The notes: generated by a model not told the origin, from the letters alone. Positions 28,841-39,153 are shown, numbered from the stretch's first letter. The stretch: DNA of 64,000 bases from Salegentibacter salarius (GCF_900168265.1 NZ_FVZF01000018.1:1-64000), one strand, 5' to 3'. Numbers and translations are program-made.

Positions 28841-29789
28841 AAACATAAAATTTAAACGCGTTTCCATTAAAAGATCCAGTCTAGAGACCTTTGGGTTCTT
28901 TTTACTGTTTTCGTCCTTTATTTGGATATCCGTACAGTTTGCTAAAGAATATACGCAAATAATAGATATTCCTGTTTCTTATGTGAATATCCCCCTGGAT
29001 AAAAGTATTTCTAAAGAAAGGCCCGAGAATTTAAAATTAAGGATCCAGGATAAGGGCTTTGCTATCTGGTATTACCAGATCTTTAGACCTAAAGTGGAAC
29101 TCGATCTTGGGAAAGCTTCTATACAAAACGGCGCTCTTGTTTATAATTTTGAAGCCAATCGTGAGAGCCTCGAAGACCAGGTAAATATCAATTTTGAAAA
29201 AGCCAGGTTTATTAAAGACAACCTTTTGATAGAATATCAGCCTAAAAAAGAAAAAAAGGTTAAGCTCAATCCTAGAATCAATTTAAGTTATGCAGTAGGC
29301 TATTCTGCTAACGAGAGTGTGAAATTAAACCCCGATTCTATAAAGGTAAGCGGGCCGGAGGGAATTATAGATACTTTAAAAAATCTCAATACCGTTTATC
29401 TTAAAATCAATAACATAAAATCTAATGTTTCGGGGACCGTTAAAGTAGATACCTCAAACCTGGGAATGCTTAGCTTTTATACTACAGAGGTTGCATACAG
29501 CCAGGAGGTTGAAAAATTTACTGAGGGTAGTGTTACAGTGCCGGTAGAAATTAAAAACCTGCCCGAGAATACTAATATTTCTATATTTCCGAAGCAGGTT
29601 ATAGTTTATTTCCAGGTGAATTTAAGGCAGTACGAAATGGTGGAAGCCGAAAATTTTAGAGTGGTTTGTGATTTTAATGATATAGATGAAGGCGATGATT
29701 TTATAATTGCCAGTATCGTGAAATCTCCCTCTTTTGTAAGAAACCTTAGGCTTAATGAGCGTAAAATTCAATTTGTAATCAAACGATGA
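28833..29789 (+). CDS. YbbR-like domain protein
   Basis: 318 residues. One N-terminal membrane segment (about 18-38, FGFFLLFSSFIWISVQF), then extracytoplasmic YbbR-type repeats: SYVNIPLDKSISKERPENLK, LDLGKASIQNG and VSGPEGIIDTLKNLNTVYL. In Firmicutes, YbbR (CdaR) binds the di-AMP cyclase; here no cyclase is adjacent, so that role is not assumed. The stop overlaps the coaE start (ATGA), an arrangement I recall as frequent in Bacteroidota. Confidence 0.82.
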   Translation: MFKNIKFKRVSIKRSSLETFGFFLLFSSFIWISVQFAKEYTQIIDIPVSYVNIPLDKSISKERPENLKLRIQDKGFAIWYYQIFRPKVELDLGKASIQNGALVYNFEANRESLEDQVNINFEKARFIKDNLLIEYQPKKEKKVKLNPRINLSYAVGYSANESVKLNPDSIKVSGPEGIIDTLKNLNTVYLKINNIKSNVSGTVKVDTSNLGMLSFYTTEVAYSQEVEKFTEGSVTVPVEIKNLPENTNISIFPKQVIVYFQVNLRQYEMVEAENFRVVCDFNDIDEGDDFIIASIVKSPSFVRNLRLNERKIQFVIKR

Positions 29790-30376
29790 TGGTGGTAGGT
29801 CTTACAGGCGGAATTGGCAGCGGGAAAACCACCGTGGCAGGCTTTTTTAAAGAAAAAGGAGTGCCGGTTTATATTGCAGACGATGCCGGGAAACGCCTCC
29901 TGGAAACTTCAGCAGAAATAAGGGAAAAAGTAATAGCCTTAATTGGCGAAAAAGCCTACACGGGGAAATCGCCTAACCGCAAACACATCGCTTCCGTAGT
30001 ATTTAAAGAATCAGATAAACTGGATGCTTTAAATAAAATAATTCACCCCGCGGTGGCCAAAGATTTTGAAAACTGGCAAAGCAAGCAAAACTCAGCTTAC
30101 GTGCTTTACGAAGCCGCAATTCTCTTTGAAGCCGGCGGTTATAAGAAATGTGATTTAAATATCCTGGTTACCGCCAGCAAAGAAGAAAAGCTTAAAAGAT
30201 TACAGAAGCGCGACCAAAGCACGCTGGAAGAAATTGAAGCCCGAATGGCCAAGCAATGGAGTGACGAACGCAAGAAAAAACTGGCCGATTTTGAAATAGA
30301 AAACCACGATTTAGCCCTTACCAGAACTCGGGTTGACGAATTACATGAGATTATCTTAAAACGAGGTAAAAATTAG
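29786..30376 (+). CDS. coaE: Dephospho-CoA kinase
   Basis: Last step of coenzyme A synthesis. 196 residues with P-loop GLTGGIGSGKTT (5-16), YIADDAGKRLL, HPAVAKDFENW and the lid ASKEEKLKRLQKRD. Start at the first of two ATG codons, overlapping the YbbR-like stop codon; the second would remove one residue. Confidence 0.95.
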   Translation: MMVVGLTGGIGSGKTTVAGFFKEKGVPVYIADDAGKRLLETSAEIREKVIALIGEKAYTGKSPNRKHIASVVFKESDKLDALNKIIHPAVAKDFENWQSKQNSAYVLYEAAILFEAGGYKKCDLNILVTASKEEKLKRLQKRDQSTLEEIEARMAKQWSDERKKKLADFEIENHDLALTRTRVDELHEIILKRGKN

Positions 30377-30406
30377 CAGAAGTTTTGTTAACATTTGGTT
30401 AAACGC

Positions 30407-30438
30407 TTGAAGCCCTAAATGTTAAAATATTACTTTTG
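30407..30438 (+). promoter_or_regulatory. Promoter of the histidine kinase/response regulator operon
   Basis: TTG at 30407-30409, 21-base spacer, TACTTTTG at 30431-30438. Both Bacteroidota elements are present; the start codon follows 5 bases later, giving a very short leader. Confidence 0.65.
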
Positions 30439-30443
30439 GCCAC

Positions 30444-32015
30444 ATGAATAAAAAGCTTTTCTTACTTCTTGTAATCTTAATGAGCCTCTCCCTTATCGGC
30501 ATTATTTTCGTGCAGGGATACTGGATTAAGAGTACTGTAGATGATAAAGAAGAGCAGTTTACCTACGATGTTAAACAGGTGCTTTTACGCGTGGCTTCCC
30601 AAATTCAAAACCAGGAAATTGAAGATTACTGGATGAAATTTAAGGATGCCGATAGCACGAATAGCCGATTGGAATCTTCCACTATTACCGAATATTCTTA
30701 CTTAAATCAAAATAAATTAAGGAATCAAACCCTGTTTCATTCTGATGCGATCCTGGAAGAAGATTATAAGGTTTCTTCGGGGTTTATAGAATCGGCAAGA
30801 GATAGTATTCCCTTTACCAAGCTTATTAATAAAAAGGTGACCAGTATTGTAAATAGTCGCAATAATCTGGATGGCAGCGGCCTTAGTTCACAACAGCAAA
30901 TAGAGCGTATTATTCGTATGGATGAATATGAAAAGAATTTGCTGAAAGAATATATTGCCGATCATACCAGCAGGTTGCCATTACACCAAAGGGTAAGCGA
31001 AGAAACTATAAAAACGCTATTAAAAAACGAGCTAAGCAACCGGGAGATCGCTTCAGAATTTGAGTTTGGCGTATATAGCAATAGTATTTCAACGAATTTG
31101 CATAGTGATGATTTTTCACTAAGCCATCCCGCTACCTATGGTGTACCGCTTTTTGCCGACGACCTGGGGAATAGCAATTACCAGTTGCTGGTTAATTTTA
31201 CCGAAAAGAAAAAAGTAGTGCTTTCATCTGTAACTTTAATGGCAGCACTCTCTATAATTTTTACGCTAATTATTGTGATCGCTTATTCCAGCGCCTTATC
31301 ACAATTGATAAAACAACGGCAGATCTCGCAGATAAAGACCGATTTTATCAATAATATGACGCACGAATTTAAAACGCCTATCGCCACGATTAACCTGGCT
31401 TTAGACGCGATTAAAAATCCTAAGATCAGTAGCGATGAAGAAAAGAAAAAGCGCTATCTTAAAATGATTAGGGACGAAAATAAGAGAATGCACGCCCAGG
31501 TAGAAAATGTATTGCGTATTTCTAAGCTGGAAAAGAACGAGTTGGATCTTAAAAAAGAGAGAGTTCAACTACACGAAATTGTAGAAGACGCCATTACCCA
31601 CATAGAACTTATTGTAGAAGATCGTGGCGGGTATGTACAAACCCATTTTGGAGCCCTGCGCTCTTCAATTTTAGCCAACCAGGACCATTTTACCAATGTG
31701 ATCGTGAACATGCTGGATAACGCCGTAAAATACTCTGAAGACGAGCCTAAAATTGATGTTTATACAGAAAATGTAAAGAACTACATTATTCTTAAGATCC
31801 GCGACCAGGGAACAGGAATGAGTAAACTGGTTCAAAAGAAAATATTTGAAAAATTTTATCGCGAACATACCGGCGATATCCATAACGTGAAAGGTCACGG
31901 TTTAGGTTTGGCCTATGCCAAGCGAATTATAGAAGACCACCACGGGCAGGTTTCGGTAGAAAGCGAAAAAGGAAAAGGAAGCACATTTATAATTAAATTA
32001 CCTCTAATATCTTAA
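30444..32015 (+). CDS. Membrane sensor histidine kinase
   Basis: 523 residues. Two membrane segments (about 4-24 and 260-288) flank an extracytoplasmic sensor of about 235 residues with no family I recognise. There is no HAMP or PAS domain. H-box MTHEFKTPIATINLA carries the phospho-accepting His307. ATPase boxes are N (NMLDNAVKYS), G1 (DQGTGM) and G2 (GHGLGLAYAKRI). Paired with the response regulator 3 bases downstream. Signal unknown. Confidence 0.94.
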   Translation: MNKKLFLLLVILMSLSLIGIIFVQGYWIKSTVDDKEEQFTYDVKQVLLRVASQIQNQEIEDYWMKFKDADSTNSRLESSTITEYSYLNQNKLRNQTLFHSDAILEEDYKVSSGFIESARDSIPFTKLINKKVTSIVNSRNNLDGSGLSSQQQIERIIRMDEYEKNLLKEYIADHTSRLPLHQRVSEETIKTLLKNELSNREIASEFEFGVYSNSISTNLHSDDFSLSHPATYGVPLFADDLGNSNYQLLVNFTEKKKVVLSSVTLMAALSIIFTLIIVIAYSSALSQLIKQRQISQIKTDFINNMTHEFKTPIATINLALDAIKNPKISSDEEKKKRYLKMIRDENKRMHAQVENVLRISKLEKNELDLKKERVQLHEIVEDAITHIELIVEDRGGYVQTHFGALRSSILANQDHFTNVIVNMLDNAVKYSEDEPKIDVYTENVKNYIILKIRDQGTGMSKLVQKKIFEKFYREHTGDIHNVKGHGLGLAYAKRIIEDHHGQVSVESEKGKGSTFIIKLPLIS

Positions 32016-32018
32016 TAT

Positions 32019-32741
32019 ATGGAAACTGAAGACAAGAAAATTTTGTTAGTAGAAGACGATCCAAACTTTGGAACTGTCTTAAAAGATTATTTGGCGATGA
32101 ACGATTACGAAGTAACGCACGCCAAAAATGGAATGGAAGGATTTGAAAAGTTTAAAAAAGACGATTTCGATCTTTGTATCCTGGATGTTATGATGCCTTA
32201 CAAAGACGGCTTTACGCTGGCTAAGGAGATAAGAGAAAAGAACGAAGAAATTCCAATTATCTTCCTTACCGCCAAAGCGATGAAAGAAGACGTGCTTAAA
32301 GGTTATAAAGTTGGGGCAGACGATTACCTGAACAAACCTTTTGATAGCGAAGTATTGCTTATGAAGATTAAAGCTATTATGCAGCGTAAAGCTACAGATA
32401 GCGTGGCAGATTCTAAGCAATTTGAATTTAAAATTGGTGATTTCCATCTTAATTCTAAGCTAAGGTTCTTAACCTTTAGAGAGGAAGAGCCACAAAAACT
32501 ATCTCCAAAAGAGAACGAATTGTTGCGCTTGCTTGCCCTGCATGAAAACGATTTGATGCCAAGGGAACTGGCGCTTACCAAAATTTGGAGAGACGACAAC
32601 TATTTTACTTCCAGGAGTATGGATGTATATATCGCCAAACTGCGTAAATACCTTAAGAAAGACGAGAATGTAGAGATTCTAAACATTCACGGCGAAGGAT
32701 TTAGATTGGTGGTTAAAAACCAGGAAAACGCTGAAGCATAA
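32019..32741 (+). CDS. OmpR-family response regulator
   Basis: 240 residues. Receiver domain (about 6-122) with acidic pair VEDD, phosphoacceptor Asp56 in LCILDVMMP, switch Thr in FLTAKA and Lys in DYLNKPF. The C-terminal winged-helix DNA-binding domain (about 140-235) has LSPKENELLRLLALHEND and SRSMDVYIAKLRKYLK. Partner of the upstream kinase. Confidence 0.95.
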   Translation: METEDKKILLVEDDPNFGTVLKDYLAMNDYEVTHAKNGMEGFEKFKKDDFDLCILDVMMPYKDGFTLAKEIREKNEEIPIIFLTAKAMKEDVLKGYKVGADDYLNKPFDSEVLLMKIKAIMQRKATDSVADSKQFEFKIGDFHLNSKLRFLTFREEEPQKLSPKENELLRLLALHENDLMPRELALTKIWRDDNYFTSRSMDVYIAKLRKYLKKDENVEILNIHGEGFRLVVKNQENAEA

Positions 32742-32803
32742 AGCGAGGTGATTTTCAGTTTCCGGGAATAATGAGAGTGGCTTATATGTTTTAGTCCATT
32801 TGC

Positions 32804-32941
32804 CGTAGTGCTGAATTTATTTCAGCGCGAAGCGCGCCGTTCTATCGTCATGCTGAACTTGTTTCAGAGGACGTCATCCTGAACTTGTTTCAGGATCTAG
32901 GTTGTTAAGAAGTTAGATGCTGAAATAAATTCAGCATGACG
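32804..32941. repeat. Group of REP units before the large exported protein gene
   Basis: The 419-base gap holds four units: a decayed one from 32804 (CTGAATTTATTTCAG, then GCGCGAAGCGCGC), two in direct tandem (32846-32870 with TG and 32872-32899 with TC/GA stems) and one inverted (32913-32941, ATGCTGAA/TTCAGCAT). The remainder, 32942-33160, shows only the promoter box at 33055. Confidence 0.75.
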
Positions 32942-33054
32942 ATTTTTAGACGAATGCAAGACGTGTAAAAGAGACTTTTAACAAAAAAGGCTGCTCTCAT
33001 TGTTTTCCTACCCGGAATTCCTTACAAAAGCTTCCCGGCTACTATTTGGCCTGG

Positions 33055-33062
33055 TATTTTTG
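33055..33062 (+). promoter_or_regulatory. -7 box before the large T9SS-exported protein
   Basis: TATTTTTG matches TAnnTTTG exactly and would give a leader of about 90 bases. No clear TTG is at the expected -33 distance. Confidence 0.45.
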
Positions 33063-33160
33063 TGACTTTTAAATTACGGGAAACCGTAGAATTAACGTAA
33101 TTTTTAAAGCTTTCCCACCACAAGTTTTATCTTTACTGCCGGAGGCGCTAATTTCCGGTT

Positions 33161-36100
33161 ATGAAGCAACTTTACCCTACAAACTTCACTTTTACTTTTC
33201 GGCTACTGCCGTTATACCGGAACACCAGCCTTTTTCTTCTTATTTTTTTACTGAATTTTACTCTTGGGTTTGGGCAGCAACCTGAAAATACTGTTCCTGA
33301 ATATGATCATTTTAATTGGGTTGATTTGGTGAATCAAACCATATTAAATTTGGATACAGATGAACTGCCTATTAGTATTGATGTTTCGCCAGATAATTAT
33401 TTATATATACTTACTTTCGGCAACGGTGTTGAAAAGAGAAACTCAGCTGCAGAATTAGAACAATCCAATTTTATTTCAGGACTAAGTAGCCCCCTTGATA
33501 TGGCTATTGATTCTGAAGGGTATTTTTACATTGCTGATTATTCCGAAGATGAAGAATGTTCTAAGAATGGGAAAATAAAAATTTTCACACCTACAGGCGC
33601 TTTGGATCGAATAATTTATACAGGGATTTATCGACCTATTGGGATAGAAGTTGATTCTGAAAAAAATATATATGTTGCCGAATACAATCAGGAAGGAAAT
33701 GGCTGTGAGGGCGATGAACTTAGTAGGGTTAGTGCTTATAGTAATTCCGGTAGTAGAATAGCTGAAAATAGTAATGTTCTTCGTCCATATAGGATTGCAG
33801 TAAGCTCCGATAAAACTGTGTATGTTAGTCAGGAAGGTGGAAATGATCCTGCAGTATTGACTTTAGATGGTAATTTAAATATTACTGGAAGATTACCTAA
33901 TATTCAATCCCCCGGTAGTATTAAAATAGACGATTTTGGCTTTATTCATGTTGTTGAATATGCAGGACGAATTGACTTTAGTAACTTTCTGAATATTGAA
34001 AATTTAGGTTTAGGTGAGATTCAAGATATAGCAGAAGAAATAGACAGTGGTATCGATGATGAAGCTTTTTTCATTAGAATTTATAATCAAGCAGAAAATT
34101 ATAGAAATTCTATTACTGAAGAGATAGATTTCCCTGTGGATATAGCATTTAATAGTTGCAATCGTATGTTTGTAAATAATGCTTATGTAGATGGGGAAAC
34201 CATTATTTTTTTAGGGTACTTTCCCGAAGAATTTGAATTCGACCTCGAAATCTACGAAAGAACACCTTCTTTAGATACCAAAAAACCAATTGCCTTATGT
34301 AAAAGTGGTTTAGAATTTACTTTAGAGAATGGAGAAGTCACCATAACAGCCGGTCAAATAGATGGTGGTTCTACCGATAATTGTGAGATAGAAAGTTTAG
34401 AACTTTCTCAGTATACTTTTGACGAAGCCAGGGATTATGATATTGAATTAACCGTTACAGACGCTGCAGGAAATTTTGATACTTGTGAAACTACCATTAC
34501 GATTTTACCTGGGGATGAAGAGGAAACGCCACCTGAAGCAAATTGTAATAGTTTTGAAATTACTCTAGATAGTAATGGAGAAGCTTCAATTACAGCAGAT
34601 CAAGTTTATAGCGGAAGTGAAGATTTGTTACTTGAAATTGATAAAGAAAATTTCACCTGTGAAGATATTGGCGAAAATGAAGTTATTCTTACTGTAAAAG
34701 ATTCAGAAACTGAATTAACTAATACCTGTACCGCCACAATTACGGTATCAGATAATCAAGCTCCTCTGATAAATTGCGTTGCTGAAGGCAAAGAGTTTCA
34801 ATTAGAAAATGGCAGCGTAACAATTGCGGTTGCAGATATTGAATTAAGTTCTTCCGATAATTGTAGTATTTCTACCAAATCACTTTCTGAAACTACCTTT
34901 ACAACGTCAGGCACTAAAAATATAACTTTAACTGTGATAGACGAAGCAGGTAATATTTCAGATTGTTCTACTGATATTGAAATATTACCGGAAGAAGATA
35001 CTTACAATTTCGAGTGTATTGGTGCGCTAACGGTAAATTTGGGAGAAGATGTTCAAAATTCTGGAGTAGAAGAAATCCCAACTTTAGAATTTATAATTAG
35101 TGATACTTCAAATCTAGACTTTGAACTCACCAATCAACAATTCATTTGCGAAGATATTGGTACTAATCCGTTGACTATTAGAGCCACAAATAAAACGACC
35201 GGTGAAGCATATTCTTGTGAAGTAGAAGTTACTGTAGTAGATGTAGGGGCGCCTTTAATTATTTGTCCGGCAGAGCCAATAACTACAAATCTTCCGGAAG
35301 GCGGATATGAAGTTCCCAATTTCTTTGAAAATAGAGTTTCTGATAATTGTAATAGTTTAGAAGAATTGGAATTGGTTCAGGATGTAGAGCCGGGAACCGT
35401 ATTGGATGAAGCTGGAACCTATACCATAAATTTAACCACTACCGATACTTATAACAATGTGGAAACCTGTGAGATTACTATAATTCTGGAGGAAAATGAT
35501 CCAGTAGCTCCCGAAATAGAATGTGTAAGTCACGAGCTTTTCCTGGACGAAAACGGGCAGGTCACTTTAGATCCAGAAGATATTTTTGCTGGTGAGCGAG
35601 GAAACTTGGTATTAAGTACAAATATCCAGGATTTTGATTGTTCCAACCTTGGAGAAAACACCGTGATTTTAACCGCTACAGATCCTGATACAGGCTTAAG
35701 CAGTAGTTGTCCTACCGAAGTTTTTATATTGGATGATATTTTTCCGGAGGCTAATTGTGTAGCACCGGGACGGGAATTTAGATTACAAAATGGTAGTGTT
35801 ACAATTTCGCCATCGGCCATAGATTTAAATTCCGAAGATAATTGTGAGATCACCAGGACGCTTTCCGAAGATACTTTTACAACTCCTGGCACAAAAAATA
35901 TTACACTGTATATAAATGATGCTGACGGAAATGCTGATGAATGTTCAACTTCTATAGAAATTCTACCGGAAAACACAAATTCCCCTACCTACCGCTGTAT
36001 CGAGGAAGAAGATATTCCCGATATTCGGCTGGATGAAAATTGTGAACGTATTATTCCCGATTATACCCGTTTAATTGAAACCGAAAATTTCACTGCTGAG

Positions 36101-37672
36101 TTTACTCAAACCTACGAGCAGCTTACCGAGAATACTTTATATTTTACTATTGAGATAAGAAACGAGGCAAATGGAGAACTGGTAGGAGAATGTTCTTTTT
36201 CTGCTAATATTATAGACCTTATGCCGCCAAAAATAACCTGTCCCGGAGACCAGGTAGAAAATTTTGACCCCGAAGAAGGTTTTGTGATTCCCGATTATGA
36301 AAATATGGCCAGTTTTTCTGATAATTGTGGCGAAGTCACTTTTCAGCAGCGTCCGGCACCCGGTGAGGTAATCTTTGAAGATACGATGGTTACCCTTACC
36401 GCATTTGATGAGAATGGTTTAGCCACGCCCTGCACTTTTGAAATTCAGCTTAGCCAGGGCAACGAGTTGAATATTACCTGCCAGATAGATCAAAATGTAA
36501 ACCCCAACGAGGATTGCAGGTTTACTTTACCCGATTATACTGATACTGCAAGTATTAATTTACCGGGTGCCGAGGTGACCCAAAGTCCGGCTCCAGGAAC
36601 AGTTATTTCAGAAAATACCCAAATAAAACTTACAGCTACCCTGGATCGGCAAACTGATGAGTGCGTTTTTATGGTAAATCTAATAGATAATGAAGACCCA
36701 GTAGCTAATTGCGTTTCCGGTTATGTAGTGAATTTAGATTCCAGCGGCAATGCCACTCTAGCTCCCGAAGTTCTGGATAACAATTCTACCGATAACTGCG
36801 GGATTGTTTCAATGGCTTTAAGTCAAACTGAATTTACCCGCGCCGATATTGGAGAAGTGCCTATAACTTTAACGGTTCGTGACGATGCCGGAAATATGGA
36901 CACCTGTGAGACCACGGTAGAAGTGGTAGATGAAGCTTCAGGAGAATTTCAGTGCCGGGAAAATGTGGTGGTTAATCTTAATGAAAATGGCGAAGCCGTG
37001 CTAAGTCTGCAGGAGCTTTACACCGGTAACGCCAGCGGAATAACTCTGGAGGCAAGTCGGTTAAACTTTAGTTGCAGCGATCTTGGTGCGGTGCAAATTC
37101 AACTGGATTATTCCGGGGCTCAAACCGGCAGCTGTACAATTAATGTGGAAGTTCGGGATGAAATTCCCCCGGTGATCAATACAGATATAGTAGAACTCAC
37201 TTTAGATGATCAGGGTTTTGCTTACCTGGAAGAAAACGATATGTTAGCTGAAGATAATTGCAGCCAGCAACTAATTTACCGTTTTAGTAAGTCGGTTTTT
37301 AACTGTAAAGATGTAGGTTCAAATACAGTAAACGTTGAGGTAGAAGACGCAAATGGGAATATAGCCGAAAAAAATATTGAGGTGAGAGTTAACGGGGAAG
37401 CTTGCGAAATTCCCGATAACGAAGACCTTGAATTTCTATTTATCTACCCTAATCCCAATAACGGAATTTTCACCATTGCCACTCCGGAAGGAATGCTGGT
37501 AGAGCAGGTGCGTGTTTTCGATTCCAGGGGACGCTTTATTCTGCAGAAAGAGTATAAAGACATCGCCCGTTTCTACAGAATGACTATCGAAAGCGTAGCA
37601 GCATCAGTCTACACCCTGCAGATCTTCACCAACGAGGGAGTGATCGTAAAAAGGGTGATTATTAGTCTGTAG
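33161..37672 (+). CDS. Large T9SS-exported modular surface protein
   Basis: 1503 residues. A signal peptide (about 15-40, ending LGFGQQ) is followed by a beta-propeller-like region (about 45-365) with NHL-style strands such as PLDMAIDSEGYFYIADY and PIGIEVDSEKNIYVAEYN. About 1050 residues of Cys-containing Ig/HYR-like modules follow; seven carry a DNC motif and alternate with a second type having ED(I/L)G. The end, FIYPNPNNGIFTIATPEG onward (about 1425-1503), is a type A T9SS sorting domain. Probably surface-attached or released; ligand unknown. Confidence 0.88.
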   Translation: MKQLYPTNFTFTFRLLPLYRNTSLFLLIFLLNFTLGFGQQPENTVPEYDHFNWVDLVNQTILNLDTDELPISIDVSPDNYLYILTFGNGVEKRNSAAELEQSNFISGLSSPLDMAIDSEGYFYIADYSEDEECSKNGKIKIFTPTGALDRIIYTGIYRPIGIEVDSEKNIYVAEYNQEGNGCEGDELSRVSAYSNSGSRIAENSNVLRPYRIAVSSDKTVYVSQEGGNDPAVLTLDGNLNITGRLPNIQSPGSIKIDDFGFIHVVEYAGRIDFSNFLNIENLGLGEIQDIAEEIDSGIDDEAFFIRIYNQAENYRNSITEEIDFPVDIAFNSCNRMFVNNAYVDGETIIFLGYFPEEFEFDLEIYERTPSLDTKKPIALCKSGLEFTLENGEVTITAGQIDGGSTDNCEIESLELSQYTFDEARDYDIELTVTDAAGNFDTCETTITILPGDEEETPPEANCNSFEITLDSNGEASITADQVYSGSEDLLLEIDKENFTCEDIGENEVILTVKDSETELTNTCTATITVSDNQAPLINCVAEGKEFQLENGSVTIAVADIELSSSDNCSISTKSLSETTFTTSGTKNITLTVIDEAGNISDCSTDIEILPEEDTYNFECIGALTVNLGEDVQNSGVEEIPTLEFIISDTSNLDFELTNQQFICEDIGTNPLTIRATNKTTGEAYSCEVEVTVVDVGAPLIICPAEPITTNLPEGGYEVPNFFENRVSDNCNSLEELELVQDVEPGTVLDEAGTYTINLTTTDTYNNVETCEITIILEENDPVAPEIECVSHELFLDENGQVTLDPEDIFAGERGNLVLSTNIQDFDCSNLGENTVILTATDPDTGLSSSCPTEVFILDDIFPEANCVAPGREFRLQNGSVTISPSAIDLNSEDNCEITRTLSEDTFTTPGTKNITLYINDADGNADECSTSIEILPENTNSPTYRCIEEEDIPDIRLDENCERIIPDYTRLIETENFTAEFTQTYEQLTENTLYFTIEIRNEANGELVGECSFSANIIDLMPPKITCPGDQVENFDPEEGFVIPDYENMASFSDNCGEVTFQQRPAPGEVIFEDTMVTLTAFDENGLATPCTFEIQLSQGNELNITCQIDQNVNPNEDCRFTLPDYTDTASINLPGAEVTQSPAPGTVISENTQIKLTATLDRQTDECVFMVNLIDNEDPVANCVSGYVVNLDSSGNATLAPEVLDNNSTDNCGIVSMALSQTEFTRADIGEVPITLTVRDDAGNMDTCETTVEVVDEASGEFQCRENVVVNLNENGEAVLSLQELYTGNASGITLEASRLNFSCSDLGAVQIQLDYSGAQTGSCTINVEVRDEIPPVINTDIVELTLDDQGFAYLEENDMLAEDNCSQQLIYRFSKSVFNCKDVGSNTVNVEVEDANGNIAEKNIEVRVNGEACEIPDNEDLEFLFIYPNPNNGIFTIATPEGMLVEQVRVFDSRGRFILQKEYKDIARFYRMTIESVAASVYTLQIFTNEGVIVKRVIISL

Positions 37673-37701
37673 TCTGTAGTTTGTAGCCGGTAGTAGTTTC
37701 C

Positions 37702-37797
37702 TGTCATTGCGAGCACTTTGTCACTTCGAGTGGTCCGACGCGAGTCGGGATGTATCGAGAAGTGCTTTGAAGTTCCCACTTCGATTGGTTCTCTTTG
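37702..37797. repeat. Mixed palindrome remnants after the T9SS cargo gene
   Basis: GTCATTGCGAGCACT is a fragment of the GTCATTG family. It is followed from 37720 by GTCACTTCGAGTGGTCCGAC and then GTCGGGATGTATCGAGAAGTG, one arm of the GTCACTTCGAG family. A short heptad tract (TAGTCTG-type) lies at 37664-37690. Confidence 0.6.
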
Positions 37798-37852
37798 ATT
37801 TAACACAATAAGCTGAATTTACGGCATGCTCTAAGTTGAGAGAAAAAACAAG

Positions 37853-37959
37853 CTAGACCCTGAAATAAATTCAGGGTGACGTGTTACAGTTGAGTGATTA
37901 GAACAGCTTGCGTCCGGGTGGCAATTCACACGTCATGCTGAACTTGTTTCAGCATCTAA
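37853..37959. repeat. REP units in the 563-base gap before the L,D-transpeptidase
   Basis: An inverted unit (37853-37881, ACCCTGAA/TTCAGGGT read on the opposite strand) and a direct unit (37931-37959, ATGCTGAA/TTCAGCAT), here in tail-to-tail order. A decayed copy, AAGCTGAATTTACGGCATGC, lies at about 37811. Confidence 0.7.
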
Positions 37960-37973
37960 GTAGAGAAAAAAAA

Positions 37974-38109
37974 AAGAAGAGTGAAGAGAACAAAAAAAGA
38001 GTCAAGAAGCAAGAATCAAGAACCAGAAATCTGTATTTTCTCAAACCTAAAAACTAAAACAACAAACTGAGAACTGGGAACTCACAACTGAGAACCGACA
38101 ACCGAAAAC
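37974..38109 (+). repeat. Degenerate heptad tandem repeats
   Basis: AGAGTGAAGAG- and AGAATCAAGAACC-type words lead into AACTGAGAACTGGGAACTCA and further AACYRAC 7-mers ending at about 38109. Same family as 11992-12076. Confidence 0.55.
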
Positions 38110-38235
38110 TTTTTTACCATACCTCCAACAAATTATTAACGCTTCTTTGGCAGCAAAAACTAAGCTTACTGCCTAATTTCGTTGGGTATACCGGGAAGTT
38201 GACTTTCCCGGGAACGCAACCTAAACCTACATACC

Positions 38236-39153
38236 TTGAAACCAAAATACACGAAACTAAGCCTGCTATTTGTAGGGCTTTTTATCATAATTTTTTCTGC
38301 CTGTAATAACAATAACGCACAGGAAAAACTAAAGGAAAAGGAAATTCCATCTACGCAACTGGATACCATTGCCCTGGAACCACCGGTTTTTAAAGCTACC
38401 TACAGGCTGGATTCTATTTCCAGCAGGGAGCACCTGGACAGTCTTCAAAGTAGCTTTTCTGAAGAGGAGCGAAAACTGGTTTATGCGCTAAATAGAATTG
38501 ATGCACACCGGATTAAACCCGGAACCAAACTTATAATTCCCGATTCCCTGGTAAGCGATCTTAATTTATATTCCCCATTTCCGAAGAGTTTAGATCCTTT
38601 GGATTCTATTGGGAAAACGGTAGTGATTTCGCAGCGTATCCAGGCTTTTGCCCTATACGAAAATGGTAATTTGTTACAATGGGGCCCGGTAAGTACCGGC
38701 AAGCAGAGTACAGGAACGCCCTCTGGACTTTACTACGGAAATTATAAAGCCAAAAGAAAAATAAGCACTATAGATAAATCCTGGGTGATGCCATACTATT
38801 TCAATTTTATGAATTTCGAAGGAATTGGCACCCACGAATATACCCTGCCGGGTTATCCGGCCAGCCACGGGTGTGTAAGGATGTTCCAGGAAGATGCTAA
38901 ATTCATTTACGAATGGGCCAGTATGTGGGAATTGGAGAACGATGTAATTGTACAAAATGGCACTCCGTTTATGGTGATTGGCGAATATGATTTTAAGGAA
39001 ATACAGCCCTGGCTTAAACTCGCTGAAGACAATAAGTTTAATGAGTTAAATCCTGAAGAAATGGACACGATTAAGGTGTATGCCCAGCGCTATAAAAACG
39101 ATCCTTTGAATTTTAAATTCGAAGATCTAAGCGAGAAAGAAATCGTGCTTTAA
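38236..39153 (+). CDS. L,D-transpeptidase lipoprotein (YkuD domain)
   Basis: Forms 3-3 cross-links or attaches proteins to peptidoglycan. 305 residues starting at TTG (no ATG fits) with lipoprotein signal LLFVGLFIIIFSACNNNN (Cys23). The YkuD domain (about 130-245) ends in the active-site motif GYPASHGCVRM with catalytic Cys. An LDxxxxS-rich N-terminal region with IKPGTKLIIPDS looks LysM-like. Stands alone. Confidence 0.92.
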   Translation: MKPKYTKLSLLFVGLFIIIFSACNNNNAQEKLKEKEIPSTQLDTIALEPPVFKATYRLDSISSREHLDSLQSSFSEEERKLVYALNRIDAHRIKPGTKLIIPDSLVSDLNLYSPFPKSLDPLDSIGKTVVISQRIQAFALYENGNLLQWGPVSTGKQSTGTPSGLYYGNYKAKRKISTIDKSWVMPYYFNFMNFEGIGTHEYTLPGYPASHGCVRMFQEDAKFIYEWASMWELENDVIVQNGTPFMVIGEYDFKEIQPWLKLAEDNKFNELNPEEMDTIKVYAQRYKNDPLNFKFEDLSEKEIVL

